In this document: in pieces, positions 1 through 9,865 of the stretch
How the letters are laid out: each line of letters starts with the position of its first letter
How positions within the stretch are numbered: position 1 is the stretch's first letter
Source: Nemophila menziesii
Lineage: Eukaryota; Streptophyta; Magnoliopsida; Boraginales; Hydrophyllaceae
Length of the DNA stretch: 64,000 nt
NCBI GenBank assembly: GCA_029959085.1
Contig: JARWIR010000008.1
Span: forward strand, 5,580,001 to 5,644,000
Direction of reading: 5' to 3'
The notes under the pieces: generated by a model
What the model was told of the DNA's origin: nothing
The model's database searches: none
Seen by the model: the letters and a program-made list of their open reading frames with translations, nothing else
Made by a program: the position numbers and the translations under genes

Positions 1-158
1 TTGCATAAGTTAACTTTTGTAGTCTCTGAGAAACGAATATTACTTACTATTAAAACTTGCATATGATCTGTGATACTTGTCGTAAGTAACGTGCCTCGAT
101 TAAGGTGATTATATGCATATTTATTCATCATTATTTTATCACGCCCTAACCGACACCA
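1..158 (+). repeat. 3' end of the 5' LTR of the old Athila-type element
   Basis: The sequence up to the terminal CA at 157-158 matches the U5 end of the E2 LTR in order (a 'ctgagaacgaa'-like block, 'ttaaaacttgcat', 'tatcacgcccta', 'cgacacca'), but with many substitutions. It is followed by the spacer 'agttttt' and a degenerate primer binding site. The LTR start lies before the window. Confidence 0.75.
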
Positions 159-164
159 AGTTTT

Positions 165-182
165 TGGCACTACTGCCGGGGA
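165..182 (+). other. Degenerate tRNA-Asp primer binding site
   Basis: TGGCACTACTGCCGGGGA differs at a few positions from TGGCGCCGCTGCCGGGGA at 11139-11156. The intact form is complementary to the 3' end of plant tRNA-Asp (family knowledge for Athila elements). Its position six bases after the LTR end matches E2 and E3. Confidence 0.75.
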
Positions 183-300
183 CTACATCGTTAGTCCTTG
201 TGCATATATTCAGTGCTTTTATTTCAGTTAGTTCTATTTTACGCTTTTTGTTTTTAGTTTTGTTTATTTCAGGTCAATTCAGATGGAAAGTCTGAGAAAT

Positions 301-1097
301 CTAGATCTTCCCATCTCATTTTGAGTGCAACCTAGAGGAATCTGCACTCAAGAAATCCAAGCCGCTAAATTCATGCAAGATTGAACAATTTTCGAGTTAT
401 GGCTGATTTTGTGGTGTCTCACATCAAGATCTGGTTCATTATATTCAGAAACTCATGTAGATATGTATGGCCTACATCAACAAAAGTGTTACACAGGAAA
501 AGATGTACTACGTTATGTTCCAGTTCTTTTTCACCGAAAGCGCAAGCGATTGATATGACTACGACCACCTTGATATAGTTCCAGATTGGGATAAACTCCA
601 ATCAAAATTCCTAGATTGATTCTACCCGATGAGTAGGCTCTTAAAAGATATGTTGGAGTTAGAACAACTTAAACAAGAGGAAGGGAAAAGTGTGGTGAAG
701 CATGGTTACGCTTTAACGAGAAGAAAGCGAGGTGTCCATTCCACGTCTCCTCGCCAGAATATCAATTTACCATTTTCTATGGAGGACTCAACAATGAGTC
801 CAAGGCAAAGGTAAATAATTCGGGAGATTTAATTTTGTGTTATTAGATCCAGAGAATGCTCGTACTATCATGGAAAGAGTTCTTGAAAACGCGAGAAGTT
901 GGTTGTTAGAATCAGAATAAGAAGAAGACACCTTAGATGCTCTAAGGATCGAAGAATTAAACCAACAACTCAAGGAATTACAAGAACAATCACGTTTAGA
1001 GAGTAGTTCTATAGCTCAGTTAAATAAAATTCACACAATACCTTCATGTACTGGTTGTGGAGAAAGAAATCATTCATGAGAGAAGTGCATTAATAAT
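301..1097 (+). pseudogene. gag: Broken gag of the old Athila-type element, N-terminal part
   Basis: No single frame is open. Translations in shifting frames give pieces homologous to the gag of E2 and E3, for example a GEAWLRF..KKARCPFH stretch near 690-740 and an IFYGGLNNESKAKV stretch near 770-810 (compare VGEAWTRFQQKLARCP and IFYEGLNDK in E2). The last piece, at 1040-1085, encodes the start of a CCHC knuckle (CTGCGERNHS). Several frameshifts and stop codons make it non-functional. It continues at 19513. The structural gag protein would form the particle around element RNA; this copy cannot. Confidence 0.75.
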
Positions 1098-1354
1098 TGA
1101 TGTCTCCTCATTTGTGATAGATTTATATTAGGATGAGACATCATTTTTAGTGATTTAGAAGTCATAAATGTCGATTTTATTGAGAAATAGTGCACTTTCC
1201 TATTTTGAGTCTTGATTTAGTAAAATAATATTTTTAGAGCATATTGGGTTTAATTGTTTATTTAGTGTGTAGCTTTAAAGATAATTATGGAGCTTAATTA
1301 GAGTCCAAGTCAAAGACTACAACTTATGGAAAGAGATTTGCATGGTAATTGGAG
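1098..1354 (+). repeat. 5' LTR of E2, first segment (before the E3 insertion)
   Basis: It starts TGATGTCTCC and matches the first 257 bases of the intact 3' LTR at 17984. At 1354 it is cut by E3. The sequence resumes at 9866 with 'ataaggaaacaaaagc', exactly as in the uninterrupted copy near 18240. Confidence 0.95.
1350..1354. repeat. Left target site duplication of E3 (TGGAG)
   Basis: TGGAG occurs directly before the E3 end at 1355 and again at 9861-9865 directly after the other E3 end. In the unoccupied E2 3' LTR the same site occurs once. Confidence 0.95.
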
Positions 1355-2868
1355 TGGTGGGGGCAAAGGTGTGATAAATAAATAGATAAATAAGAATAAT
1401 AATAAAGAGCACACACCCTTGAGAACCACGGAACTCACTGCAAGTATCACAGATCGTTTACAAGTTTTAATGATAAGTCAAGTTCGTTCGCAGGGATTGT
1501 ATCCGTTAGATCTATTTATATTTAACAAGCGTAGATGAATTTAGATGTTTAGAATACAATATAAAAAGATAAAATAATATGATTAACTATCAGACGAGAA
1601 ATAATAAATAAGAATACAGATAAATAAATATGGATGTAAATCTAATAGATTAGGATTACTAATATGAGTCTATAACTAAATTTTTATTCTAACCTGTCAC
1701 ATTAAGCATTATATATTAACCAGGATTCTAAATTCTACCTAGCCTTTTCTAGGCTTAGGAGCAACCTCTCCACTACTAGGGATTTCTAAGTAATGATTGG
1801 TGATTAAATCAAACCTTAATGGCTATCTAGTTAGGCAAAGAATCAAAACTAGACGATTATGTGGTGTTGTCAATAACTAAGATTAATCCTAAGATTGATC
1901 AGATCTAGGGAAATAAGTCAAAACACATAATAACAATATACGCCAAGCTTAATCAATTAAAATAACAAATAGTATTTAAAGACAAAATAATAATCCAACA
2001 ATTAAGAGTAAACTTACAGAATAAAAGCTTAGAAATACGGTTGAGAATAGATCTATATCTAATTACTCTAAATATAGAGAAGGTGAGATGTAGAAGAGGA
2101 GTTTGTCACTCTCCAACTTCTTCTTCTTGTCTTCCTCTACAGGTCAACTTGCTTCTTGAATGAATAGCTTGATTCTAAGGATGAATAATAAATATAAAGA
2201 CTAAGCTATTATTTAAAACTAAGAAAATATAAGTAAGGACTAAGCCTAAGCTTGAAACTGAGCAAGGACATGTTTAGAATGGTATAAGGGTGTATTTATA
2301 GGTGTTTAGGAAGACCTAATTAGTTTTCTTGAAGGAGATGTAAGTGGTGGACTCCAAGCCCAACTCTAATTCGTATGGAAATAAAGATAAACACTGCTGG
2401 ACCGTTTTGAGCATATCTTCTTCGTTATTGGTCGGTTTGAGCTCCATAAGATACCAAAAGAATCGAAACAGAATTATCTTGCCCCTGTAGAAGGAAATTA
2501 CCAAAATCGGCCTATTTCTTAGGTAAAAACGCATATCTTTAGACGTGTGCTGCAGAATCCCAGATTAAGGCAGCTTTTCTTTTTCCATCTTTTTAGCTTT
2601 TATTTCCTTATCTCCAATTACCATGCTAATCTCTTTCCATAAGTTGTTGTCTTTGACTTGGACTCTAATTAAGCTCCATAATTATCTTTAAAGCTTCACA
2701 CTAAATAAATAATTAAACCCAATATGCTCTAAAAATATTATTTTACTAAATCAAGACTCAAAATAGGAAAGTGTAGCATTTCTCAAGAAAATCGACTAAA
2801 TGACTTCCTAAATCACTAAAAATGATGTCTCATCCTAATATAAATCTATCACAAATGAGGAGACATCA
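1355..2868 (-). repeat. 3' LTR of E3
   Basis: On the + strand it runs from TGGTGGGGGC to GACATCA, that is TG...CA ends in the element's own orientation. It pairs base for base with 8346-9860 apart from scattered substitutions. The purine tract lies just outside it at 2869. Confidence 0.95.
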
Positions 2869-2904
2869 AGACCCCCAACTCAAAGTTGTATCGTCCCGAT
2901 ACAA
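2869..2904 (-). other. Polypurine tract and adjoining hairpin of E3
   Basis: Read on the - strand, an 8-bp perfect stem (TTGTATCG / CGATACAA, 3-base loop; + strand 2886-2904) is followed by ACTTTGAGTTGGGGGTCT and then the LTR. The purine tract would prime plus-strand DNA synthesis (LTR-element knowledge). The same hairpin plus tract sits at 17948-17983 in E2. Confidence 0.85.
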
Positions 2905-5300
2905 TAAAGATAAAAACAAAGGGAAGTCTCTAAATACACACCTAGGTCAATTAAGCACAGATGGAAGAAGATAGTAGAATATGGAGAATAGACTCAAAGC
3001 AACTACTCAGAAAATTTCATGTAATAATATTTAAAAACTACATACCTGTACGCTTCTCATATTCATAGTCAACACGGTTTGAATTCAAGATTAGATTAGC
3101 TTCGCAATGTAAGAAGGAGAGGAACTTTACTCAGTTCACCAAGGAAGCTATAGATTGTTCATCGACCTTCACTAGTAAGATCCATTTAACTACTCTCTAT
3201 TGGCTCAATCATTTCTCAATTACATAGCAAAGAATCAAAAGGTCTTTAAGGTTGTAATTTAGGCTTAGGGACGGTATGATAAGTATATTCAGATAATTTA
3301 GAGTGAGCTTTTGGCTCACTCCTCACTAGCCATCAACGAATCGCCCTAGAGCTTGAGTTACTCTCATAAAACGTTTCTCACTCAACCCAATGATTTCTTT
3401 ATGCATAGCATCCCCAATAACCCAATTAAAGCATAAGATGTTCACATAAAAATTCCACTTTGCTGGTCCGAATATATATATTTTCTTTTCAAATCAATTT
3501 CTTAAGCTATGACTCTCTTTTTAATGATGAGATATCACGCTATTTTTTTTTCATATATATATTTTTCTTTTTATGCCCTTATTGGCAAATTTAGCTCGTA
3601 GCTTCTTTTTCATTCACTATTACCCCGGTAAAGGGTTACAATACAAATCTGTGAATCATCATCAATATAAATAACAGAGCACAATTAATAAGCTCAAAAT
3701 CCCATCCCAATAACAATTCCCATAATGGTGGACCCACCACCCCAAACTCAAGCTCTAAAACAACTGTCTATGCATCGCGATTCGAGTGCGGGTCATATGG
3801 AAAAGTCCTATAATCTAAAGGGATATGGCTTATAACGTGTTTCAATAAAAAGCTTTAGAAAGGCTAGAAGGGGCTGAGAAGGATATAGCATATAAAATCA
3901 AAAATAACAAGGTGAGAAGGTATAAAAAGGCTTCAAAGGCTTCAAATATGAAAGAACCGCCTTAATCACTTTCTACACTATGTAATTTCGTTATTTTCTT
4001 ACCTTTAGCACTTTCATCAAATGGTTTGTCAACTAGCTTGGATCTCACGGCCTACACACTTCTCAAGGTTCCCTGAGATCGAACATACTTTCTATCGCAT
4101 TGCTAACTAATATTTTCTTTACTATCAATGTGTGTTTTCCTGCAAATACTCAAAGCATACAAATAACATATCTCATAAACATATTACTTACTATCATTAA
4201 TTCACTGAGCTTATGATTTCAAGCTATTAAACACACTCTACCTACATCTAATCCTTCTCATAAAAATTTTAATTTTACCTAAAAAAAAGAAAAATGGAGA
4301 TGAGAGACAACGAATCCCCACACCCCCAACTCAAAAATGAGTCGTGTCCCCACGACTCGAAAAGACTCAAAAATAAAATAAAAGAAAATTAAAATTTTAC
4401 AGATATTGCACATATAGAAAAGGTAAGGAAGAAAGAAAACATACTCTTCGAGGCTATTTACCTCGCTTGATCAATACCCGGAATAGGGTGCAGTGCTTTC
4501 ATGTACGCAAATTTCTATGTATCACCAATTTCGCATTCCCTTACATCTTCTTATGCTCCATCCCAATCAATCACACTCTAGAAATCTCTTGTTAATCTTC
4601 TTCCAATTCTGCTCTTGAATACTTTCTCATGTGACAGTGTTCATCCAGGAACATGTTTTGGACAAAGCTACTAGCGTCCCAGAAGCTTTTATTCATCTTT
4701 GATATAGAAATCTTTGATTAGAAGAGGTATTGGCATCTTCTGTTTCCTAATTACAATTGCTTGCTTTTTAGGATTTGAATCCACCAAAAACCGGTTCCTC
4801 TCTAATTGCTTGACTCCAATTATCTTGTAATATATTCCCAAACTATTACCCATCTCAATTGATTTCATCTAGAACTTACCCATTACCTTGCTTTGATTCT
4901 TCATATCCCATAACACTTGATAATTTCTCTATTCTCTTCATCATCTCTTTTGACCCCCAACTCAAAGCTTTAAACACTCTTGAAATTTGTAACTCATGAT
5001 CATAGGTGGAACAAGCTTTATTTTGGTTAGGAAAGGTGTTAGGATGACAATTCTCCATGTGGGTATGATTAAATCAGGCTTTGATGATATGGGTTTAATG
5101 AATTTTGGGAAAAGATGTTGAAATTCATGGTTTTGATTCTTGGATTCTAGGTGTTTTGATATGATTTGGGTGCTTGAAGGATTTGGATGTTTAATTCATG
5201 GTGATTTGGTAGTGTTTTGATGCTAGGTGAAGGTTTTAATGGAGTTGGGAGAGTTTTGGAGAAGAGAAAGAGGCTTGAGGTTTTGTAAATTCGGAATAAT
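2905..5300 (-). other. Non-coding 3' region of E3 with a decayed extra-ORF zone
   Basis: No long ORF is present. Blocks match the E2 3' region in reverse: 4310-4460 corresponds to 16381-16550 of E2 (end of the extra ORF, a hairpin and a second purine-rich tract), and 3000-4100 corresponds to 16600-17900. The zone equivalent to the E2 extra ORF is shortened to under 1 kb (about 4450-5280). It keeps only weakly similar fragments, with short reading frames such as 4876-5058. The extra ORF therefore appears lost in E3. Confidence 0.7.
4324..4358 (-). other. Internal hairpin plus second purine-rich tract of E3
   Basis: On the + strand CCCCCAACTC (4324-4333) is followed after a few bases by GAGTCGTG-TCCC-CACGACTC (4339-4358), a perfect 8-bp stem. 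In element orientation this is hairpin, then GAGTTGGGGG, the same order as the real purine tract next to the LTR. The equivalent in E2 is at 16482-16524. Confidence 0.7.
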
Positions 5301-5314
5301 AAGCATTATACCTC

Positions 5315-5321
5315 TTTTATA
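5315..5321 (-). promoter_or_regulatory. TATA-like box downstream of the GC-rich array in E3
   Basis: On the - strand the sequence reads TATAAAA in the context 'aagtgtataaaagag'. E2 has the matching 'aagtgtataaatgag' at 14778-14792. It lies about 60 bp downstream (in element orientation) of the last GGTGTACCGC motif of the array. A role as an internal promoter is inferred only. Confidence 0.4.
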
Positions 5322-5359
5322 CACTTGAATCCCGTTTCTTTCTCTCTCTGGCGGCTCGT

Positions 5360-5735
5360 GCGGACCATCCCTGCGGACCATGGGTGTACCGCGGGGTACA
5401 CCGCAACATCTGATGCTCGATAATTTTGACCTTCTGGATGATACACGTGGTAGGACCCCGTGGTACGCGTTTTGGCTCTGCGGACCATGGCACGGACTAG
5501 GGGGTACACCGCAGGGGTACCCCGCGCCTTCTTCGTCAAAATACCCGTGGACCTACCCCGTGGCACGTGTTTTTTACGTGCGGACCATGGTGCGGTGCAG
5601 GGGGATAGTCCGCGGGGTCGAAATTTCTCGGTTCTGGATAAGACCCGCGGTGTAACCCGTGGTACGGGTTTTTACCTCGCGGACCATCCCTGCGGTATAG
5701 GGGTACACCACGGGGGTAGTCCGCGCAGGGCTTTT
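5360..5735 (-). repeat. GC-rich imperfect tandem array in E3
   Basis: About 3.5 units of roughly 100-118 bp begin with GCGGACCAT at about 5360, 5478, 5579 and 5679. Each contains variants of GGTACACCGC / GCGGTGTACC and 'cgtggtacgcgtttt'. The block is far richer in G+C than the surrounding sequence. Several frames stay open across it (for example 5306-5566 and 5460-5804), which I take as a by-product of the composition and not as genes. Confidence 0.85.
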
Positions 5736-5955
5736 CTTCGCTCCGAAAAATTTCCTCGCTTCCCTAACTCGATTTCTCCAATTCCTACACACCAAAAACA
5801 CTAATACGTTTCTCAAATATGCATTATCAACTAAAAACAACTAAACTAAACATAAATTAAAAACATAAAAGACATGAAAACTAAAAAAAACTACCAGTTG
5901 TCTCCCGTACAGCACTTTTGTTTAACGTCTTTCAAAGTTAGATGTGTTACCTCGG

Positions 5956-8028
5956 TTATTTCTTTTTATAGCCTCCCCAGGAGTGAGTGAGATGATTAAC
6001 GCTTACCAACTTGAGCTTGCAACCTTCGATAGCCTTTATTTCGACCACTCCTTCTGAGATGATTTGCGTGATAATGTATGGTCCCTTCCAAGAACTATTA
6101 TGTTTGGGGTGGGGAGGTCTCCATGTTACCTCGTCTCCTACCCCAAACTCAATCTTTTTCTCTATAATTTCTTGGAGACTTTCAGGTTCTGGCTTCTTGG
6201 TTACTGCTCTGATTGGATATAATTCCTTTGACTTCTTTTTCCTCTTCTTCCCCGAAACATAGAATGTTTCAGAGTTATCTTCAATACTAAGAGTCACGGT
6301 TCTTTCATTCACATTCACTATAGTATCGTTGGTGGCTAGGAATGGACGCCCAAGAATGAATGGGACGTTCGTATCTTCTTTGTAGTCAAGAATGATAAAG
6401 TCCGTTGGAATAACAAGGTTACCTACTTGAACGAGTACATCCTCTATTACTCCCCACGGCTTAACAGTAGATTGATCCGCAAGTTGTAAGATTACGGATG
6501 TCGGTTTCGCTTCACTAATACCAATCTTCTTGAATAAACTTTTGGGCATGATATTCACACTTGCCCCTAAATCACACATGGCTTTTCCATGAAATATACC
6601 ACCTATTTTGATTGGGAGGTTGAAACTTCCCGGATCTTTACGCTTTGGTGGTAATCTTCTTTGAACTCGTGCTGATACCCCTTCGTTGATTGCTACAGAC
6701 TTGGCTCTTGTTAATATTTTCTTATTGGAGAGTGCCTCCATAAAGAATCGATCATAGTTTCTCCTTCCTTCCATAGCTTCGAGTAAAGGGACGTTAATTT
6801 TAACTTGTTTTAACGCCTCTATACACTTCTGATGTTGCTCCGCGGGATAGTGGCAATGTATGGGTGTTTGTCTTGCTCTACTTCTCCCTTCAATTCTTGG
6901 TTCATCAACCACTCTAGGCTTCTTAATCTCATTATGTTCAACTTCTTCAACCCAATCTTCAACAATTATCTCATCTAAGTTCATCCGACTTACGTTTGAC
7001 TTGTTTAGTAGAACGTCCCCTTTTGAGGGAGATGGTAGCGCTTCAGTGATTGTCTCGCCGTGTTCTTTTATCTTTTGAGCTTGAAGACTAATAGTCTTAA
7101 CCCTATCGTCTACGTATTGGATCTTCTTCATGTTAGATTTTGTATCTTGGGTCAATTGTAGGAGTTGACTTTGTATTTGTTCTATGATTGTAGTGAGCCG
7201 CATCACATTCTTCTCTAAAAGTTGATTATGTTTTTTAAGATCTTGATTCTGTTGTTGCAGGCTTTGCACTACTGACGCATCGATCTTTGATTCAAGTCTA
7301 CTCATATTATCCTTCGTGAAGTTGATGAATTGACTAATAGTCTCTTTTAACTCCGTGATTTCTTCTTGAGGACGTGATTGAGCTTGACTAACATTATGCA
7401 CATGGCAGCTCGGTGGTTGATTAACTTGATTTTCATAGGCTTGTTCTTGTAGGTATAACTGTTGAGATGGCTTTGGGATGCTTTCCTTAACAGTTATAGC
7501 GAGTTGTTGTATCTGATTTTGCAAGCTTGAAATCCTCGCTTCTTCTTCTTCGTTGGTGGTAGGAGTTTGTTTTTGTGGCCAACTCATGTTGTTCTCAATG
7601 ATTGTTTCCATACCACTTTTCGCTTCTTTTGGATCCATAAAGACAAAATTACCACGACCCATATTATCTGCTCTCAGCCTTGACTCTCTATCGAGTCCAT
7701 TATAGAACATGGATAGTTGTAATTGTGGCGTGTATCCATGTAGTGGACATCTTGCCAACATCTTTTGAAATCTCGTCCATGCTTCGCCAACACTCTCTCC
7801 GGCTTCTTGTAAGAAATTCATAGGCTCCAATAGTTCCTTCACTCGCATACTTGTAGGATAAAATTTATCAAGGAATCTTTCTTGAAGCTTGTCCCAATCG
7901 GTTATTAGCTCGGGAGGTTGATCATCGAACCAATCGCTTGCTTTCCTGGTCAAGAAAAATTGAAACATTAAATAATACATCTGTTCTTGTGTAACACCTT
8001 CATTAATGTAGGCATCACAGAATTGCAT
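5956..8028 (-). CDS. gag-PR: Gag-protease polyprotein of E3 fused to an integrase C-terminal-like tail
   Basis: This is a 690-codon ORF without stop codons. Residues 1 to about 150 are a retrotransposon gag domain (SVGEAWTRFQKMLARCPLHG). Residues about 220-330 are a long coiled coil rich in Q, L and K. An aspartic protease of the Athila type starts at about residue 485 (DLGASVNIMP, later ILGRPFLAT). The last 65 residues (FGVGDEVTWRPP..SSWKGPYIITQII...NHLTHSWGGYKKK) resemble the GPY/F module at the end of gypsy integrases. No RT, RNase H or integrase catalytic core lies between protease and tail. The CCHC knuckle seen in E2 and C is absent here. The frame is open further upstream to about 8209 without an ATG, so the true N-terminus is uncertain. 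Confidence 0.9.
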   Translation of the reverse strand: MQFCDAYINEGVTQEQMYYLMFQFFLTRKASDWFDDQPPELITDWDKLQERFLDKFYPTSMRVKELLEPMNFLQEAGESVGEAWTRFQKMLARCPLHGYTPQLQLSMFYNGLDRESRLRADNMGRGNFVFMDPKEAKSGMETIIENNMSWPQKQTPTTNEEEEARISSLQNQIQQLAITVKESIPKPSQQLYLQEQAYENQVNQPPSCHVHNVSQAQSRPQEEITELKETISQFINFTKDNMSRLESKIDASVVQSLQQQNQDLKKHNQLLEKNVMRLTTIIEQIQSQLLQLTQDTKSNMKKIQYVDDRVKTISLQAQKIKEHGETITEALPSPSKGDVLLNKSNVSRMNLDEIIVEDWVEEVEHNEIKKPRVVDEPRIEGRSRARQTPIHCHYPAEQHQKCIEALKQVKINVPLLEAMEGRRNYDRFFMEALSNKKILTRAKSVAINEGVSARVQRRLPPKRKDPGSFNLPIKIGGIFHGKAMCDLGASVNIMPKSLFKKIGISEAKPTSVILQLADQSTVKPWGVIEDVLVQVGNLVIPTDFIILDYKEDTNVPFILGRPFLATNDTIVNVNERTVTLSIEDNSETFYVSGKKRKKKSKELYPIRAVTKKPEPESLQEIIEKKIEFGVGDEVTWRPPHPKHNSSWKGPYIITQIISEGVVEIKAIEGCKLKLVSVNHLTHSWGGYKKK

Positions 8029-8321
8029 GAATTTTTTTTGAACATATCTGACCGGATCTTGATTTGTATCACCATTAAATTTCCCATAGCTCGCGAATTG
8101 ATTAATTAAATCAGGATCAGGCTTGAATCTAACGGCTTGGATAATTGGGACGCGAATCCCAATGCGTTGAACTCGAAATTTACTAGGTAAACCTAGTCCT
8201 AACCGTTAATTATCCATCTAAAATCTTGAGAGAGACTAAAACAAAACGAAAGCGTAAAACTGAAAACAAATAAAAACTTCTACACTAAATAAACACAAAA
8301 TAGATTTAACTTAAAGATAAA

Positions 8322-8339
8322 TCCCCGACAGCGGCGCCA
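8322..8339 (-). other. tRNA-Asp primer binding site of E3
   Basis: On the - strand it is TGGCGCCGCTGTCGGGGA, complementary with two mismatches to the 3' end of plant tRNA-Asp. It lies six bases inside the 5' LTR end at 8346. Confidence 0.9.
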
Positions 8340-8345
8340 AAAACT

Positions 8346-9860
8346 TGGTGGGGGCAAAGGTGTGATAAATAAATAGATAAATAAGAATAATAATAAAGAG
8401 CACACACCCTTGAGAAACACGGAACTCACTGCAAGTATCACAGATCGTTTACAAGTTTTAATGATAAGTCAAGTTCGTTCGTAGGGATTGTATCCGTTAG
8501 ATCTATTTATATTTAACAAGCGTAGATGAATTTAGATGTTTTGAAAAAAAATATAAAAAGATAAAATAATATGATTAACTATCAGACGAGAAATAATAAA
8601 TAAGAATGCGGATAAATAATTATGGATGTAAGTCTAATAGATTAGGATTACTAATATGAGTCTATTACTAAATTGTTATTCTAACCTGTCACATTAAGCA
8701 TTATATATTAACCAGGATTCTAAATTCTACCTAGGCTTTTCTAGGCTTAGGAGCAACCTCTCCACTACTAGGGATTCCTAAGTAATGATTGGTGATTAAA
8801 TCAAACCTTAATGGCTATCTAGTTAGGCAAAGAATCAAAACTAGACGATTATGTGGTGTTGTCAATAACTAAGATTAATCCTAAGATTGATCAGATCTAG
8901 GGAAATAAGTCAAAACACATAATAACAATATACGCCAAGCTTAATCAATTAAAATAACAAATAGTATTTAAAGACAAAATAATAATCCAACAATTAAGAG
9001 TAAACTTACAGAATAAAAGCTTAGAAATACGGTTGAGAATAGATCTATAGCTAATTACTCTAAATATAGAGAAGGTGAGATGTAGAAGAGGAGTTTGTCA
9101 CTCTCCAACTTCTTCTTCTTGTCTTCCTCTATAGGTCAACTTGCTTCTTGAATGAATAGCTTGATTCTAAGGATGAATAATAAATATAAAGACTAAGTTA
9201 TTATTTAAAACTAAGAAAATATAAGTAAGGACTAAGCCTAAGCTTGAAACTGAGCAAGGACATGTTTAGAATGGTATAAGGGTGTATTTATAGGTGTTTA
9301 GGAAGACCTAATTCGTTTTCTTGAAGGAGAAGTAAGTGGTGGACTTTAAGCCCAACTCTAACTTGTATGGAAATAAAGATAAACACTACTGGACCGTTTT
9401 GAGCATATCTTCTTCGTTATTGGTCGGTTTGAGCTCCATAAGATACCAAAAGAATCACAACAGAATTATCTTGCCCCTATAGAAGGAAATTACCTAAATC
9501 GGCCTATTTCTTAGGTAAAAACACATATCTTTAGACGTGGGCTGCAGAATCCCAGATTAAGGCAGCTTTTCTTTTTCCATCTTTTTAGCTTTTATTTCCT
9601 TATCTCCAATTACCATGCTAATCTCTCTCCATAAGTTGTTGTCTATGACTTGGACTCTAATTAAGCTCCATAATTATCTTTAAAGCTTCACACTAAATAA
9701 ATAATTAAACCCAATATGCTCTAAAAATATTATTTTACTAAATCAAGACTCAAAATAGGAAAGTGTAGCATTTCTCAAGAAAATCGACTAAATGACTTCC
9801 TAAATCACTAAAAATGATGTCTCATCCTAATATAAATCTATCACAAATGAGGAGACATCA
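8346..9860 (-). repeat. 5' LTR of E3
   Basis: It pairs with 1355-2868. In element orientation it starts TGATGTCTCC at 9860 and ends CCCCCACCA at 8346. It is followed by the primer binding site, which fixes it as the 5' LTR. Confidence 0.95.
9285..9292 (-). promoter_or_regulatory. TATA box in the 5' LTR of E3
   Basis: The - strand reads CACCTATAAATACACC, the same TATA context as in the E2 LTRs at 10178 and 18553. It would place the U3/R border about 30 bp downstream. Inferred from motif and conservation. Confidence 0.6.
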
Positions 9861-9865
9861 TGGAG

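Larger units (their letters stand above)
1..1097 (+). mobile_element. Left part of an old Athila-type Ty3/gypsy element (outer host of the nest)
   Basis: This is the 5' end of a degenerate gypsy element. It holds the last part of a 5' LTR, a primer binding site, a leader and a broken gag. The element stops at 1097 inside the zinc-knuckle region of gag and resumes at 19513 after the E2 insertion, with the 5-bp duplication ATAAT on both sides (1093-1097 and 19508-19512). Unlike the elements nested in it, this copy still has recognisable RT, RNase H and integrase on its right part. The LTR end resembles that of E2, so the two belong to related lineages. The left LTR boundary lies outside the window. 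Confidence 0.85.
1355..9860 (-). mobile_element. E3: non-autonomous Athila-type LTR retrotransposon inserted in the E2 LTR
   Basis: E3 is a complete element of 8506 bp in reverse orientation, with LTRs at 1355-2868 and 8346-9860 (1514 and 1515 bp, near identical), a primer site, a purine tract and TSD TGGAG. Its LTR and leader are related to those of E2. The internal region carries one long uninterrupted gag-protease-tail ORF (5956-8028), a GC-rich tandem array and a decayed 3' region. It has no RT or integrase core. It inserted into the LTR of a relative at a position present in its own LTR family. Confidence 0.95.

Noticed and set aside
5306..5840. ORFs of 86-114 codons across the GC-rich array of E3
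   Set aside because: Frames stay open because the repeats are GC-rich and lack stop words. Overlapping frames on both strands encode only repeated composition-driven peptides.
165..8339. tRNA-Asp genes at the primer sites
   Set aside because: Only the 18 bases complementary to the tRNA 3' end are present. No cloverleaf sequence flanks them.
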